From: Rehmannia glutinosa
Lineage: Eukaryota > Streptophyta > Magnoliopsida > Lamiales > Orobanchaceae
Direction of reading: 5' to 3'
Length of the DNA: 64,000 nt
Assembly: GCA_016081115.2 (NCBI GenBank)
Contig: CM071935.1
Location: 20,378,653-20,442,652, forward strand
Part shown: piece by piece, positions 10,451 through 21,294 of the stretch
Numbering within the stretch: position 1 is the first letter of the stretch
How the letters are laid out: each line of letters starts with the position of its first letter
Notes under the pieces: generated by a model
The model's database searches: none
What the model was told of the DNA's origin: nothing
The model's input: the letters and a program-made list of their open reading frames with translations, nothing else
Made by a program: the position numbers and the translations under genes

Positions 10451-11342
10451 AAATGTTAATGATGAGCGCATGACTTTGAATCTGAAGTTAGTTCAACTGT
10501 GAGGTGGATGTAAACCTTTTTCGTTGGAGTAGCCGTGGGCTCTTAAATGGAATAAGCTGGACTAATTGTTGGTCCAATACTTTGCTTGACTGTAAGTGGA
10601 ATAAGGTGGACTAATTAAAATACTTACAAATAATGCATGTTATTGGAAGTTTCATAATTTTGATTCTCACATTTGTAAGAATTTATATTTTATTATGATG
10701 TTTTATAATTAGTAGTTCTACTATCCGACTCAAAATTCATTAGAGTTTACAAAATTTGACCATTTAAAAGAAAAGCCATGAATGAAAAATTAAAAAGGGA
10801 AAAAGAAAGAAAAATGCTGAATGAAGTAAAATGCCAGCCAACGGTAGAGATCTCCTCCATCTTGTGCCTACCCAATTGCGTTTTTGACCATATTTTCATC
10901 TCAAGATCACTTTGCTACGTTCTCGTGGACAATTAAATAGTTAATGGAGAAAAGGAAATATTCTTTTATCATATCATATTGCTCTAAAAGATTTTGGATT
11001 TACATCATTGTATGTGCTAGCTTCTTTTATTTTTCACAGTGCCCCCTTCAATATGGGGAAGAACACTTCCTTTGTGGTTGAGACAGACTATTTAGTTGAA
11101 ATCTCATTTTCATTTTTTTTATTAAAAAATATGAAAATGAGAACATAGTATCAAAATAATTTTCAAAATTTTTAATTTTTTTTGAAGGAATACAAAGTTT
11201 ACATAAGACATTAACATATTTCTCAAAAATAGTAATAATGGCAAAGTACTCTGATTTTCTTTAATGACAAAGCAATTTGTTCTTCAAATTTTATTCTTAT
11301 TTTAATAAAATTATATGTCTTCATGGTTATAATATATATAAA

Positions 11343-12748
11343 GGCAAAAAAAAAATTCGTCCTTTATCTGAGGCTACTTTGAGATTTGGTCCTTTTTCTT
11401 TTTATTTTTTACAAATAGTCCTTTTTCTGTATAAAAATTTGAGATTCGGTCCTATTACCGCCTATAGCAGGTAATCTTGACCTGCTACGCTGACGTGACA
11501 TTTTTATTTTCGAAAATTTTAATTTAATCACATTTTTTTGCTGACTTGGCAGACTTGTGGATTGTTTTGGATGAAAATTAATCCTACATGGCAAAATGGA
11601 AGGAAACTTAAAGTTTTTGAAAAAACTGAAAAATTATCTAATAAATCTGAAAATTATTTCAATAAAACTTAAAATTATTTTCAATTAATTAAAAAAATTA
11701 TAAAAAATATCCGAAATTATTGAAAAATCTAAAAGTTAAAATATATAAAATCTAATAATTTGTTTAAAAACTAAAAAAATAATAAAAATGGAAATTATTT
11801 TCTCCAAAAATTATAAAAATAAAAAATGAAAATTATCGAAAAACTATAATAATTTTTTAAAAAAATACATTTATTTAAGATATTTTAAAATATTTTAATT
11901 CCAAAATAAAAAAACTCAAAACTCTTTTTTAAAATTTGGAAAATTGTTTTAAAAATTCTGGATTTTCTAAAAATATTCAGATTTTAATATCCCGATTTTG
12001 GGGCAATTTTTAGAATTTAAAACAAATTTTGGATTTTTCAAAAACAAATTTCAGTATTTTCTTTCATTTTTAGATTTTTTTAAATATTTTTTATTTTGCA
12101 AAAAAGTTCTATGCTTTTACCCATTTTGGAGTTTATAAAAATATTCAGATATTTGAATTTTTTGTCAAAAGTTTTCGATAGTTTTTAATCCTTTTTTAGA
12201 TAAATTTCCATATTTGAAATTATTTTCCAGATTTTTAATTTTATATGGAATACATATTTAATATTTGAAGTAATTCTAAGATTTTAACACAACTTTTAGT
12301 TTTATAAACAAGATTTCAGATTTTTAAAACATCCTTTAGTTTTAAAAACAACATTTTTATTTTAGTATTCTAAAATATTTTAAATAAATTTCAATTTTTT
12401 AAAAAAATTAAAATAGTGTATTGTTTTTAACAATTTTCTGATTTATTTTTTGTAATTTTCGAAATACATTAATAACTTTAAGTTTCCCTCCATTTTCCCA
12501 TATAGTATTAATTTTCCCTCCAAAACAACCCACAAGTCTTCCAAGTCAGCAAAAAATATGATTAAATTAAATTTTTCGAAAATAAAAATGCCACGTCAGC
12601 GTAGCAGGTCAAGATTACCTGCTATAGGCGGTAATATGACCAAATCTCAAATTTTTATACAGAAAAATGACTATTTGTAAAAAGTAAAAAGAAAAAGGAC
12701 CAAATCTCAAAGTAGCATCAGATAAAGGATAAAAAAAAAAAAATTGCC
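11343..12748. mobile_element. Long-TIR (foldback-like) MULE, 10-bp TSD
   Basis: This is a 1.4-kb element whose ends are inverted copies of each other over roughly 260-280 bp (11343-11620 and 12480-12748). Shared blocks in order are the 'gagatttggtcctttttc' motif, the 'ggtaatcttgacctgct' motif and the 'gctgacttggcagac'-type motif. Flanking direct repeats tatatataaa sit at 11333-11342 and 12749-12758. The core is very AT-rich, without a coding frame. Long TIRs with a 9-10 bp TSD point to a Mutator-like non-autonomous element that could fold into a long hairpin. Confidence 0.8.
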
Positions 12749-12908
12749 TATATATAAATAGTTCTTATATCTCCTACCTTCTTTTCAGCACAGGATACAT
12801 GGGTCACAAATGATAAGGGGATAAGTATGATCCAAGTGGTTTAATGCTTAATTTGAACCCCACCAAAGACCCACCCCATCGAATTTTCCCACTGTTTTGG
12901 ATTGTGCT

Positions 12909-12909
<1 letters not shown>

Positions 12910-12949
<40 letters not shown>
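12910..12949. repeat. (TA)n microsatellite
   Basis: This is a run of about 19 TA units directly before the next TIR element. A shorter TA run (14040-14052) lies on the far side, suggesting the element entered a TA-rich target. Confidence 0.9.
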
Positions 12950-12950
<1 letters not shown>

Positions 12951-12951
<1 letters not shown>

Positions 12952-14036
12952 GGCGCGCTATTGGCACCCCCAAATTTGATGAAAGACACCCACTTTCTAA
13001 AATTTCAAAATGCCATTAAGTCAAAAGACTATAATACCCTTACTAAAAAGCCAAGTTCTAAATACACCCCCCAATCTCTAAATACACCCACATCATTCAT
13101 TACAATTAAATCTACTAAAACACACCCACCCACATCCTTCAAATACATTCTTCTTCTTCTTATTCCTCTTCCAAGCCCACTGTGAAAAATAGTAAAAAAT
13201 CAAAATTAGCAATCAACCACTATCAACAAATCACATAGAGAACTCTAAAAAATTGGCGACTACTATGGCACGATGACTTATTCATCGACCGCGTGCGAAG
13301 TAAAGCCATCGTGCAACAAGGCACGATGGTGGCATGATCGAACATGCCACCATCGTGCCAACAAGCGCACGATGGTGGCACGATCGATGAATAAGCCATC
13401 GCGCTAAGTGGCACGATGGTGGCATGTTCGATGACTAAGCCATCGTGCTGAAGTGGCACGATCGCACAATCGATCGTGCCACCTAGGGCTTCATCGACCG
13501 TGCCATTTTAAAATTCTTCAAAGTTCCATATTTCAAATTTTACCAAATGGCGCCATAACTATACCCATCTCAAACCCATACCCATACAACTACATAAAGC
13601 ACACTCAAATTACAAAAATGCAAGTTATTTTAAGGAAAAGTTGAGTTATAACAATACCTCGTCATTTTCTTCGCGAGCCGCTAGGTGCGGGTGCCTCGTC
13701 TCGGCTTTGTTGTGGATGGTGGTGCACCATCGACGAAGTCGTCATCATCAATCGGGAAGAACCATCCTTCTTCTCCTCCCGATGTTTGGATTTTATTCAC
13801 CATTGCCGTCGATTAGGAATAGAACAGGTTTGCGGTGGGGGTGTATTTTTGTTTCAAATTGAGAAAGTGGGGGAGGTGAGAGGTTGGAAGGTGTATTTTG
13901 GGGGAAAATAAGACTAAGGGTAAAATTGGAAAAAAGGGGGGGTGAACTCATCAATTGGGTCATATTTGAAAAAGTGGGGGTGGGTGAACTTATAAGGTGG
14001 GTGTACTCATCAAATTTGGGGGTGCCAATAGCGCCA
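12951..14036. mobile_element. TIR transposon carrying GC-rich hairpin repeats
   Basis: The ends are inverted copies: tggcgc..tattggcacccccaaatttgatga at the left (12951 onward), and the same block in reverse at 14000-14036 with a 2-bp difference. Internal to the right TIR, 'gggtggg' blocks repeat. The core holds an unusual cluster (13250-13520) of GGCACGATGGTGGCA-type repeats in both orientations, including a perfect 16-bp hairpin (13321-13358). There is no transposase. No exact TSD can be read because the element sits in TA repeats. The superfamily is uncertain. Confidence 0.65.
13321..13358. repeat. Perfect 16-bp hairpin
   Basis: GCACGATGGTGGCATG, then a 6-base loop atcgaa, then the exact reverse complement. 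Partial copies of the same arm recur at about 13365-13390, 13410-13435 and 13450-13485. It lies inside the TIR element and is far GC-richer than its surroundings. Confidence 0.85.
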
Positions 14037-14071
14037 CCCATATATATATATCATGTATGCATATAACTCTC

Positions 14072-14215
14072 GTGGGTGGCCGAGTTGGTGAGGTAGGTGA
14101 ACACAGGGCCTTTCGACACGAATTCGATTCCCCTACCAATACTTTCTCGGTAGGACTTGCCTAATGCGGTCACCTAATCACCATTCGAAGCAGTGGTGTA
14201 GCTACATGAGGACCA
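14072..14215 (+). mobile_element. Probable tRNA-derived SINE
   Basis: The stretch begins gtgggtggccgagttggtgagg, which resembles a tRNA-Leu/Ser-type 5' half with an A box. About 45 bp later comes a B-box-like gaattcgattccc. No clear poly(A) tail or TSD is visible, so the right limit is a guess. Confidence 0.5.
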
Positions 14216-14240
14216 GTGCAGTCGACCGACCAAATTGGAT

Positions 14241-14324
14241 TTCGGAGTTGCCCTATTAAATTTGGGTTGGACCACACTGAAACTCGGAGTGACCCTGTTA
14301 AATTTGGGTTAAACCACACTGAAA
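14241..14324. repeat. Two-copy 42-bp tandem repeat
   Basis: Two adjacent 42-bp units (14241-14282, 14283-14324) share the core cggagt-ccct-ttaaatttgggtt and accacactgaaa with a few substitutions. No function is evident. Confidence 0.7.
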
Positions 14325-14745
14325 ATTCAACCTATAAAAAAATTGAGTTAAAATTTAAATGGCCAAAAGAATTAAGAATCACGTATCCTGTCTCAATTAA
14401 GGCATTGTTGGATGAATGATTGCCTTATTCATTATGTAGAGGGAGATACATGCTCTAACCTTGATAATTACAGCTTTTTGGGAATACTTTTCAAATGAAC
14501 TTTTGGATCTAAAAGTCCGGTTTCCATAATAATAATAGTTGTTTGGTTGTTAATTCAGAATTGACTTTTGGATAAGTCATTTCTTCAAAAAGTTCATTTA
14601 AGATAAGTCGGAATTGGATAGTATGAAAAAAATCGACAAAGAATTGCTAAAAGTACTATCTTCAAATTTGCATTTTTATTTTATATTTTCTATTGTTTAA
14701 AATTTTGGCCTCGATAATCACTCAAATAAAACAAAATTTTATACT

Positions 14746-15445
14746 CCTCTTTCTCTCTCTAACTCTTTTTCTTCCTTCTCTCCTCTCCCTCAAACAAAAT
14801 CTTCTCTTGTTCCCCCATTCCTCCATTAGAGAGGATGGGGGAATCACTTCATTTAATTTTCTTGCTAGTTCCTTCTAGTTTCTCTTTATGGGAATATTTT
14901 TTCCCTTAGTGGGACTTTAGTCTCCTTTTATGGGAGTGGTTAGTTTCCCTTTGTGGGATTTTTTCTTTGTTTTTCTTTTCTTTTTTCAGATATGGTAATT
15001 TTGGCAACAGATCTGACCTTTTTGGTTTTAGATTTGGCCATTTTGGTGGTTGATCATTTGCAAAGGGCGATTTCTCATGCTTTACTATTGAAGAAAAATA
15101 CGTTATGGAGTTGGATCGGGGCATTACGAAGAAAAGACAAAGAGATTGACACAAGGTTGAAACTACTAGCCATATTATGGAGTTTTAGTTTTTGTCACTT
15201 GTAACAAATATTCTCTTTGTTCTTCTTTTTTCCATTCCTATGTATTTTCTTTTTAAGATGTTTTTCTCCATTGTTGTAGCTTTGTGTGTTGAGAGTTTTG
15301 AATGTTGATGTGGGTTGAATTGATTTAGCCAATTCCCCGCTTGACTCTTCGTATAGTCAATATGGTCATGAGCCAATTGGCTCCGTTGTATTGTCAAAAG
15401 TTTAGTTGAATTTCATTAATAAAAATTTATCGTTTGAAAAAAAAA
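14746..15445 (+). mobile_element. Possible retroposed sequence with poly(A)
   Basis: The segment ends with aataaa (about 15417) followed by an A-run (15438-15449). The motif aac(a/g)aaattttat occurs both before it (near 14733) and after it (near 15451), a possible imperfect TSD. Short ORFs inside are not recognisable. It could be a 5'-truncated retroelement or an old processed transcript. The evidence is thin. Confidence 0.3.
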
Positions 15446-15892
15446 AAGAAACGAAATTTTATGAGCTCATGATTCGAAGGGTAGCCTATGCGGTTCCCCA
15501 TCACGAACGGAGAAATAAGTTGAAAAATTTACTAGACAATATAATCTCGATTCAACTAAATCATATATAAATACAATTTATAAAATAATTTTAAATGTTT
15601 GTAATTAATGTACTTCGGAAGAATTTAATCATGAACTAAAATATTGAGTTTTATTTCATAAAATTTTATCATTTTTTAAATAATGATATATGAAGTATAA
15701 ATTCTACTATTTCTCTTATCTTTTTCTCTTTTTGAAACCATAATTCTCTAATCTTTTTTTTTTAATTTTTTTGAGTATAATAATTCCCTAATCTTAACCA
15801 AGTACAAAAACCAAAAACACACAAGCACATTAAACAAAGATTAATTTCATTTTAAACACATATAATCATCCCACAAATTACATATTCTCAGC

Positions 15893-16528
15893 TCACAAAT
15901 CATAAACTTGCTTCCCTGTAAATTTAACCTCAATCGGGCTAACATTCTTCCCAATCGACCTCATATTCTGCCCGACTCCGGTCCGACCCGCATTCACCTT
16001 CTCCGGGTACACCCCATCTTTCGGGTGCAAATACTGTACCTCACCATTCGGGAAAACCCGATAAAACTGGTACTTGATCTTATACTTGGATCTCAACCTC
16101 GTCCCCAGCGCCAAGCACTGCTCCTTTCGGGCCAGTTTCAGCAAGTTCGGGCCCTGGCGCATGATAGCGGCGCCGCCGGTCGGCATCTCGAACACCTGCT
16201 CCTTCGGGGAATCCCAGGTGATGACGTAGAACTCCTCGACTTGAGCTTTGCGCAGAAGTCCGCCGGTGCTGCCGCCGAAGATCGGCGAAGGGGTGTTGGG
16301 ATCGAGTTCCGGTGGTGTAAATCCCGCCGGAGCTTCCGGCTCTTTGGTCGCTGCCGGCGCCTCCTCCGCCATGGCTCGGATTGGGCGGAGGGCGGCGGTT
16401 GAGGCGGCGCCGAACTTGATTATTGGCTTAGGGTTTGAGAATTGTGCGATTGACTGTTTCCACGGCGCGGCGACGCGGTCGGCGGAGATAGTGGGGGTGA
16501 ACAAGGAGGCTTGAGTTGCCATGGCCAT
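15893..16528 (-). CDS. PsaD: Photosystem I reaction centre subunit II, chloroplast precursor
   Basis: This is a single intronless 211-residue frame, the usual length for land-plant PsaD. PsaD is the stromal subunit of photosystem I that docks ferredoxin and helps assemble PsaC and PsaE. Residues 1 to about 50 form a Ser/Ala/Arg-rich transit peptide ending near PIRAMA. The mature protein then starts with an acidic, Pro-rich stretch (AEEAPAATKEPEAP). The conserved core follows: FTPPELDPNTPSPIFGGSTGG, the FYVITWDSPKEQ motif, FEMPTGGAAIMR, the basic LARKEQCLALGTRLRSKYKIKYQFYRVFPNGEVQYLHPKDGV-type region, and a C-terminal NMRSIGKNVSPIEVKFTG block. Basic residues in the core are the known ferredoxin-docking type. 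Two ATGs (codons 1 and 3) are available, both in good context; I used the first. All family landmarks are present and unbroken, so the gene is probably functional. The 3' flank (15446-15892) is AT-rich with nothing else visible. Confidence 0.97.
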   Translation of the reverse strand: MAMATQASLFTPTISADRVAAPWKQSIAQFSNPKPIIKFGAASTAALRPIRAMAEEAPAATKEPEAPAGFTPPELDPNTPSPIFGGSTGGLLRKAQVEEFYVITWDSPKEQVFEMPTGGAAIMRQGPNLLKLARKEQCLALGTRLRSKYKIKYQFYRVFPNGEVQYLHPKDGVYPEKVNAGRTGVGQNMRSIGKNVSPIEVKFTGKQVYDL

Positions 16529-16584
16529 GGCTTGTGTGGTTTGTGAGATCGGATTGTGGGGAAGGACTGATTATTGATAGCAGA

Positions 16585-16592
16585 AAAATGAG
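16585..16592 (-). promoter_or_regulatory. Candidate initiator (Inr) of PsaD
   Basis: On the minus strand CTCATTTT fits the plant Inr pattern YTCANTYY. It lies about 57 nt before the start codon. I see no TATAAA-type box in the 200 bp upstream of the ATG. Plant psaD promoters, notably tobacco psaDb, are known to be TATA-less and Inr-driven, so this fits. The start site itself is inferred. Confidence 0.45.
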
Positions 16593-16696
16593 ATTTGTGT
16601 GAGTTTTTTTGTGTGGAGGGAGATTTGGATATTTGGATAGGATGGGAGTTTAGACCAATCAGAATGTGTGATTTTGATATGCCATTGATTTTTGGT

Positions 16697-16706
16697 GCCA
16701 CGTGTC
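16697..16706 (-). promoter_or_regulatory. G-box in the PsaD promoter
   Basis: GACACGTGGC on the minus strand contains the palindromic CACGTG core (16699-16704) with the strong ACACGTGGC flank. It lies about 110 bp upstream of the candidate Inr. G-boxes bind bZIP and bHLH factors such as HY5 and PIFs and are common in light-regulated photosynthesis genes. An ATTGG (CCAAT-type) motif lies between it and the gene, near 16655. Confidence 0.65.
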
Positions 16707-17681
16707 TTTTGTGAAATTTGAATTGAGAAATATTTTAAGGGTTTTTTTTATATTGAAAATATCATTTACATTTTCGATTACATTGTATTAATATTATCGA
16801 GCCTATAATGTATGGATCTTTTCCTTATTCTTGTTTTCTCAATTTCTCTCATTATCTGTTTTTTCTTTACAACTTGTATTTGTATTGTTCTATATTGAAT
16901 ACAATCTTACCAGTTGAGATTATATAAATTAATTATTATATATTATATTTACACATAAAAAGGAGATTATCTACAACAATATTACATAAAAGCATTGCTC
17001 CATGAATGTAAAGCACAAGCAAATAAATTAACAATGGATGTATTTCCTTGTGTCTTTTTCACTCGTACTATTCCGAAAAATGAGTTCATGTTTTGTTTAA
17101 AGAAATTCTCAATTGAAATTGAGTTTTTTTTTTTCAGTTTTCACTTTTGATGAAAATACGATTTGGGAACTACAAGGGACTAACCTTGTGCTCCAATGAT
17201 AAAGTATTGTGATGTAAGAGCGATTGACCCGGAATCGATCCATACGAGTGATTGTGTCCCCTCCGCTACTATCCTCGTTGTACTAAGAAAAGATTTTGGA
17301 AATACAACCAAATAATTTTTCACCATAAACACACAAATTTATGTGAAAACACACTTGAAAAATTATAACTAAACATATTTTCACTACAATCACTCAAATC
17401 CTCGTCAAAAATAGACTTCAAAAACTATAATCGAACATATTTTCATTTCCAAACATATATCATAACAAAATTCAAAACAACAAACCAAATATATTCTCAA
17501 TTTTTACACAATAATCAATAAAATTTAGAAATTCATTTTCCAACATGGGAAACTTGAAATTAGGCTTGGAAATACATACATACAAGGGTCTCCAAAAATA
17601 ATTTTGACTCGTATCAACTGCATTGCATTAAATTGTTTCATGTTACGCTGGAACATTTTAATTTTCATTGGTTGTATAAAT

Positions 17682-17938
17682 TAGGGGTGGCAATCCGTGA
17701 CACGATACGGTACGACAACTAGACACGAACCCTACTCAAAATTACCGAGAAAAACTCGAATACGAACACAAATATAAGAAATTAACCCGAACACGAACAC
17801 GACTGACACGATGTTAACATTTTGTCTAAAACATAGTAACTTATATATTAATTAATTTTTAATGTATTTTAAGCATAATCCAAAATCAATCCGAAATCAA
17901 ATATGAATTTGACCTGATGACCTAAATTGCCACCCCTA
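17682..17938. mobile_element. hAT-type MITE (TAGGGGTGGCAA ends)
   Basis: This is a 257-bp element with perfect 12-bp TIRs TAGGGGTGGCAA / TTGCCACCCCTA. It has a subterminal zone of repeated cacgaac/acgata motifs. Such ends are typical of plant hAT MITEs. The flanks share ataaat but no exact 8-bp TSD. The flanking stretches 16707-17681 and 17939-18440 hold AT-rich DNA; a weak tRNA-like motif near 17190-17270 was not strong enough to call. Confidence 0.65.
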
Positions 17939-18586
17939 ATAAATGAAGTTAAATGTCGTATATATTCTATAACAATATAATATTTTAAATATAAATGTGC
18001 ACCAGGTGTTTTGGCGCACCGAATGTAAACAAAATGTGTTTACAAACTTCTTTTTTCTATTGAGCATCAATTAATATGTACCATGATTGGTTAATATTGT
18101 ATCATATTCTGTAAATGTATTTAGAATTGTGCTCAGTATTTACAATAACTAACTATATTCTTTTTACTTTTATTTATCCAACATTTTATGAATTTCTTGA
18201 TCATTATGTGGGCTGAGTGATATTGGACCAGCCTTTAATATTTAGAGGAAATTACACAAAATATTCTTTATTTTGAAAAAATGATAAAAATACCACTCCA
18301 TGACAAATATATCTTACCCGGTCATTATACATGACAAATATACCCACTTTATCCTTACCTCTTCAATGTTTTACCCACCTTCATCACTTTCTTACGTTCC
18401 AAACCTAGGGTAAAGCACGTTATTACTGAATATCACACCTCGGATTGGCGTGCGTTTTTCTTTTGTGATTCCTATAGTCGATCGTGGCCACGTTCCTCAC
18501 CCTTTTTTCTGTTTCAATCCTTCGGGGTCCATCACGTTCTCTGTAGGTTTAACTTTTTTGACACCTCTGGTTTTGTTAGTTGTTTT

Positions 18587-19474
18587 AATGGCTCCTAAAA
18601 ACTCTCCTCATAAAAAGCTATTGAGAAGTTCTTCGAAGTTGGAAGCACCAGATTCTTCGAAAAATAGAAAATTTTAGAAAGGTGCTGCTAGTTCAATGGC
18701 TTCGAAGAAGAGGAAAGTCGAAAAGGTTGTTGAGGACGGCGGTTTCGTGAGGTAAAATCGCCTTCTAAAACTGTAAAATCCATGGTTGGTGTCAGAACTT
18801 CGAAAAAGAAGATTGTTTCTTTTGCAGAATCTCATGTTGCTGATGCATGATTTTTCTGTATTCTTTTATTATTTTGTGATTTGAAGTTTTTCGTTTGTTT
18901 CGATGTTGTTTCGAAGTTGTTTCTTTTATGTTTCTTTTATTCTTTTATGTATCTTAGTTGAAGTGCTTATTAATTTCGTGTTTCTTTTTTGTTTCTATTT
19001 TGTTTCTTTGTTGTTTTGGGGGTTTCAAATATGTTATTGATCCTATAGGCTGGTATACTGCTAGAATATATATTAGGTTCTCTTTTGATGTAATAAACAA
19101 TTTGAAGAACTAATTAACTGAAAACCAACTTGAAGCTTTCAGGAAAACCCGTTTTTGCTATGTATTTTCCATTTATTTGTTCTTTTTTTGATTGTTTTTA
19201 ATTTGTTGTGTTATCTATCTGATTGTATATATTTTTTATTTCTTTTGTAGTGAATGTGGGGTTTTTTATTGCTTGTTATGCCGAACACTTTATTATTGGG
19301 AAGGCTATGGATGTTGAAGCGTTTGAGATAGAAAATGAACAAGCAAGGCTCAGTCATCTGCTTCACAATCATGATAAGTTGAAGCTGCAAAATGGTGATG
19401 ATGATGACAACGACATTGAGATTCTGCCTCCACTTCCTAATGATTTTAGAGTTTTGTTGTTACGTAAATCTTAA
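18587..19474 (+). pseudogene. ULP1-like protease remnant
   Basis: A short basic start (MAPKNSPHKKLL..., then KKRKVEK) at 18587-18720 is followed by stops. The clearer match is at 19252-19474: a segment equivalent to the CGVF-IA-YAEHFI region of ULP1 cysteine proteases, then GKAMDVEAF and ENEQARLSHLL, typical of ULP1 C-termini in plant MULEs. The catalytic Cys codon (tgt within tgtgggg) is out of frame with the rest because of a T-run at 19262-19267, so the active site is split by a frameshift. A cttttgtag splice acceptor lies just before. The gene is broken and probably non-functional. Confidence 0.5.
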
Positions 19475-19689
19475 TGATGGTATAATCAGTTGAACAATAT
19501 ATTTAAGTTTGGTATATTTAGTACTATGAAACTATTTGTATTTGATTAGCTTTCTAGGGTCTGGATTGTTATCGGCTATTTTGATTTACAATATGTGGGA
19601 TTGCATATACTGTTTCCAAATAAGTCGTTTCCATTGTTTCCTTCATGTAGTATCTGAGCCGTATTGATACATATCTTCATTAAGTTCTT

Positions 19690-20400
19690 TTAGTACTGCT
19701 ATAGCATGTGGGCAATGAATCATCCATTTGAAACTTGTTGCATGTACAAGTCCTTTTTTCAAGGCCCAGAACAAATATTTTGCCAGCCTCCATGATTTTA
19801 AAGATAAAATCATTTGATCTCTTCACCTGAAACATAAATGAAACATGTAAGAAACAATTGTGAAACAGGGGATCATGTGATAAAAGTATGTAGTAAATTA
19901 CTTTAAAATTTAGAGAAATGATGTAGTTTTTCCCCATATACTCTTTAGTTTTTTTTTTGTCATCCTTGTAAACATTGATCTTGCTTCATTTCGATGTCTG
20001 CATGCCCAATCTTGAACTAAAGATCTCACACACTCCAGCAAAGTTGTTACTAGTAGGTCTTTCCCTGCTACTGTAGCAATATTCAATAATTCTACGATGT
20101 TGGAAGTCAATACAAAGTATCTTTTGGTTTGACAGTGGAGTCGTGTCCATTTCTCGTAGCCGGTTATGGACAAGTAAGCTCAAATTTTCTGAATTGAATT
20201 TGTTGTTCCAAGATTTCTTTTAGGGTGATGAATGTGCAATCCATTGGAATCAATATTCTTGTTATCTCAAAGTTGGTATACTCTCTATTTTCTTCCCATT
20301 GTCCATTGTGATATACCACAACTGGGATTTTCTCCATGCAACTGTGGTATTCAAGGAAAAGTTGGCTATGTGAAACATATAAGAAACATAAATGAAACAT
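19690..20400 (-). pseudogene. MULE transposase remnant with SWIM zinc finger
   Basis: Reading downwards, an N-terminal MuDR-type segment (IPVVVYHNGQWEEN..., about 20340-20170) joins directly to the C-terminal part of a MULE transposase. That part is SITGYEKWTRLHC then TSNIVELLN and NEARSMFTRMTKKK, about 20173-19930. A SWIM zinc-finger-like segment (KRTCTCNKFQMDD, about 19760-19700) follows. The catalytic MULE core between the N-terminal and C-terminal parts is missing, and frameshifts separate the pieces. SWIM and MULE domains in this order are typical of plant Mutator transposases. Confidence 0.65.
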
Positions 20401-21294
20401 GTATGAAACAATGTTTCATGTACGACAAGAAGCAATATGCTGTATTAGGCGAATCATTGCCAATAGAAACAATTGTGAAACAACAAAGAAACATATGTGA
20501 AACAATTACATAATGTATTGCATACATATTTTTGAGATTCACACGATTTTGTTGTAGATAATCACGAGAAGAAATTTTTGTAGAATTTTGGATAATAATT
20601 CGAACAAAATAAGGATTCTGAAACTCAAAACTGTCAGGTTATTGGATTCTCATGCAAAATTCCTGGTTCAATTCAATGTCAATTTCATCCAATACACATT
20701 GAATCCTAAATTTCTATCTGTAAATTCATGAAACTGATCGAAACAAGGTTTTCTCAGATTAAGATAAACAGATCGTGTTGTTGTTACTTGGTTTGGTCTT
20801 CTTCTTCCTCTTGATATTGAGTTTGCATCGTTCTCTCGAGCAGTCCAGTATTTCTCTCGATTTTTTTTCCTGCAATCTCTGTGTTTCTTCCGTTGTTCTT
20901 CATTTGTTGGGATGGGAGAATTCTATTTTGATCAAAGATCTTGTTGTGATCATAGATCTTGTTGCGCCGTGATTTTTGGAGGAGGAATGGTCCAATACGC
21001 TGAAGAGCGTATTTTTGTCCAAATTTAACCGGTGTTGGCATATTTGGGAAAGAACCGGGGATGAAATGTATTGTGTAGGGATTGGGGTTGGAAAGTGGTG
21101 TATTCATGTCCTTTTCCCTAATATTTATCCTTTTAACTTACAATAAATGGGCCGACTTTATCTAACTATGGGCCCAAAATCTCCGAGCCATAAGATTTTA
21201 ATGTTGGTGCTAGCACATTAAATACTTCTCATGATGATCCATGGGCTTTCCTCACCTCCACTTTTTTGTCGAAAGAATACAAATAAAAAATAAA

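Larger units (their letters stand above)
18450..20500. mobile_element. Decayed MULE with ULP1-like segment (KI-MULE type)
   Basis: Two converging remnants lie together. A plus-strand piece resembles the C-terminal part of ULP1/SUMO-protease-like proteins, and a minus-strand piece resembles a Mutator transposase. Capture of ULP1-like genes by MULEs, often without obvious TIRs, is known from Kaonashi-type (KI-MULE) elements. No TIR or TSD could be read here either. Limits are set by the outermost recognisable coding pieces and are approximate; coding similarity stops near 20400. The stretch 20520-21120 beyond it shows no recognisable gene. Confidence 0.6.

Noticed and set aside
13321..13490. 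CRISPR-like repeat array
   Set aside because: Repeats are inverted and irregular within a plant transposon; there are no uniform spacers and the genome is eukaryotic.
15908..16402. 164-codon plus-strand frame over PsaD
   Set aside because: Antisense shadow of the GC-rich PsaD coding sequence.
17185..17275. Possible tRNA-like/SINE sequence
   Set aside because: A-box and B-box resemblance is weak and no tail or TSD is visible.
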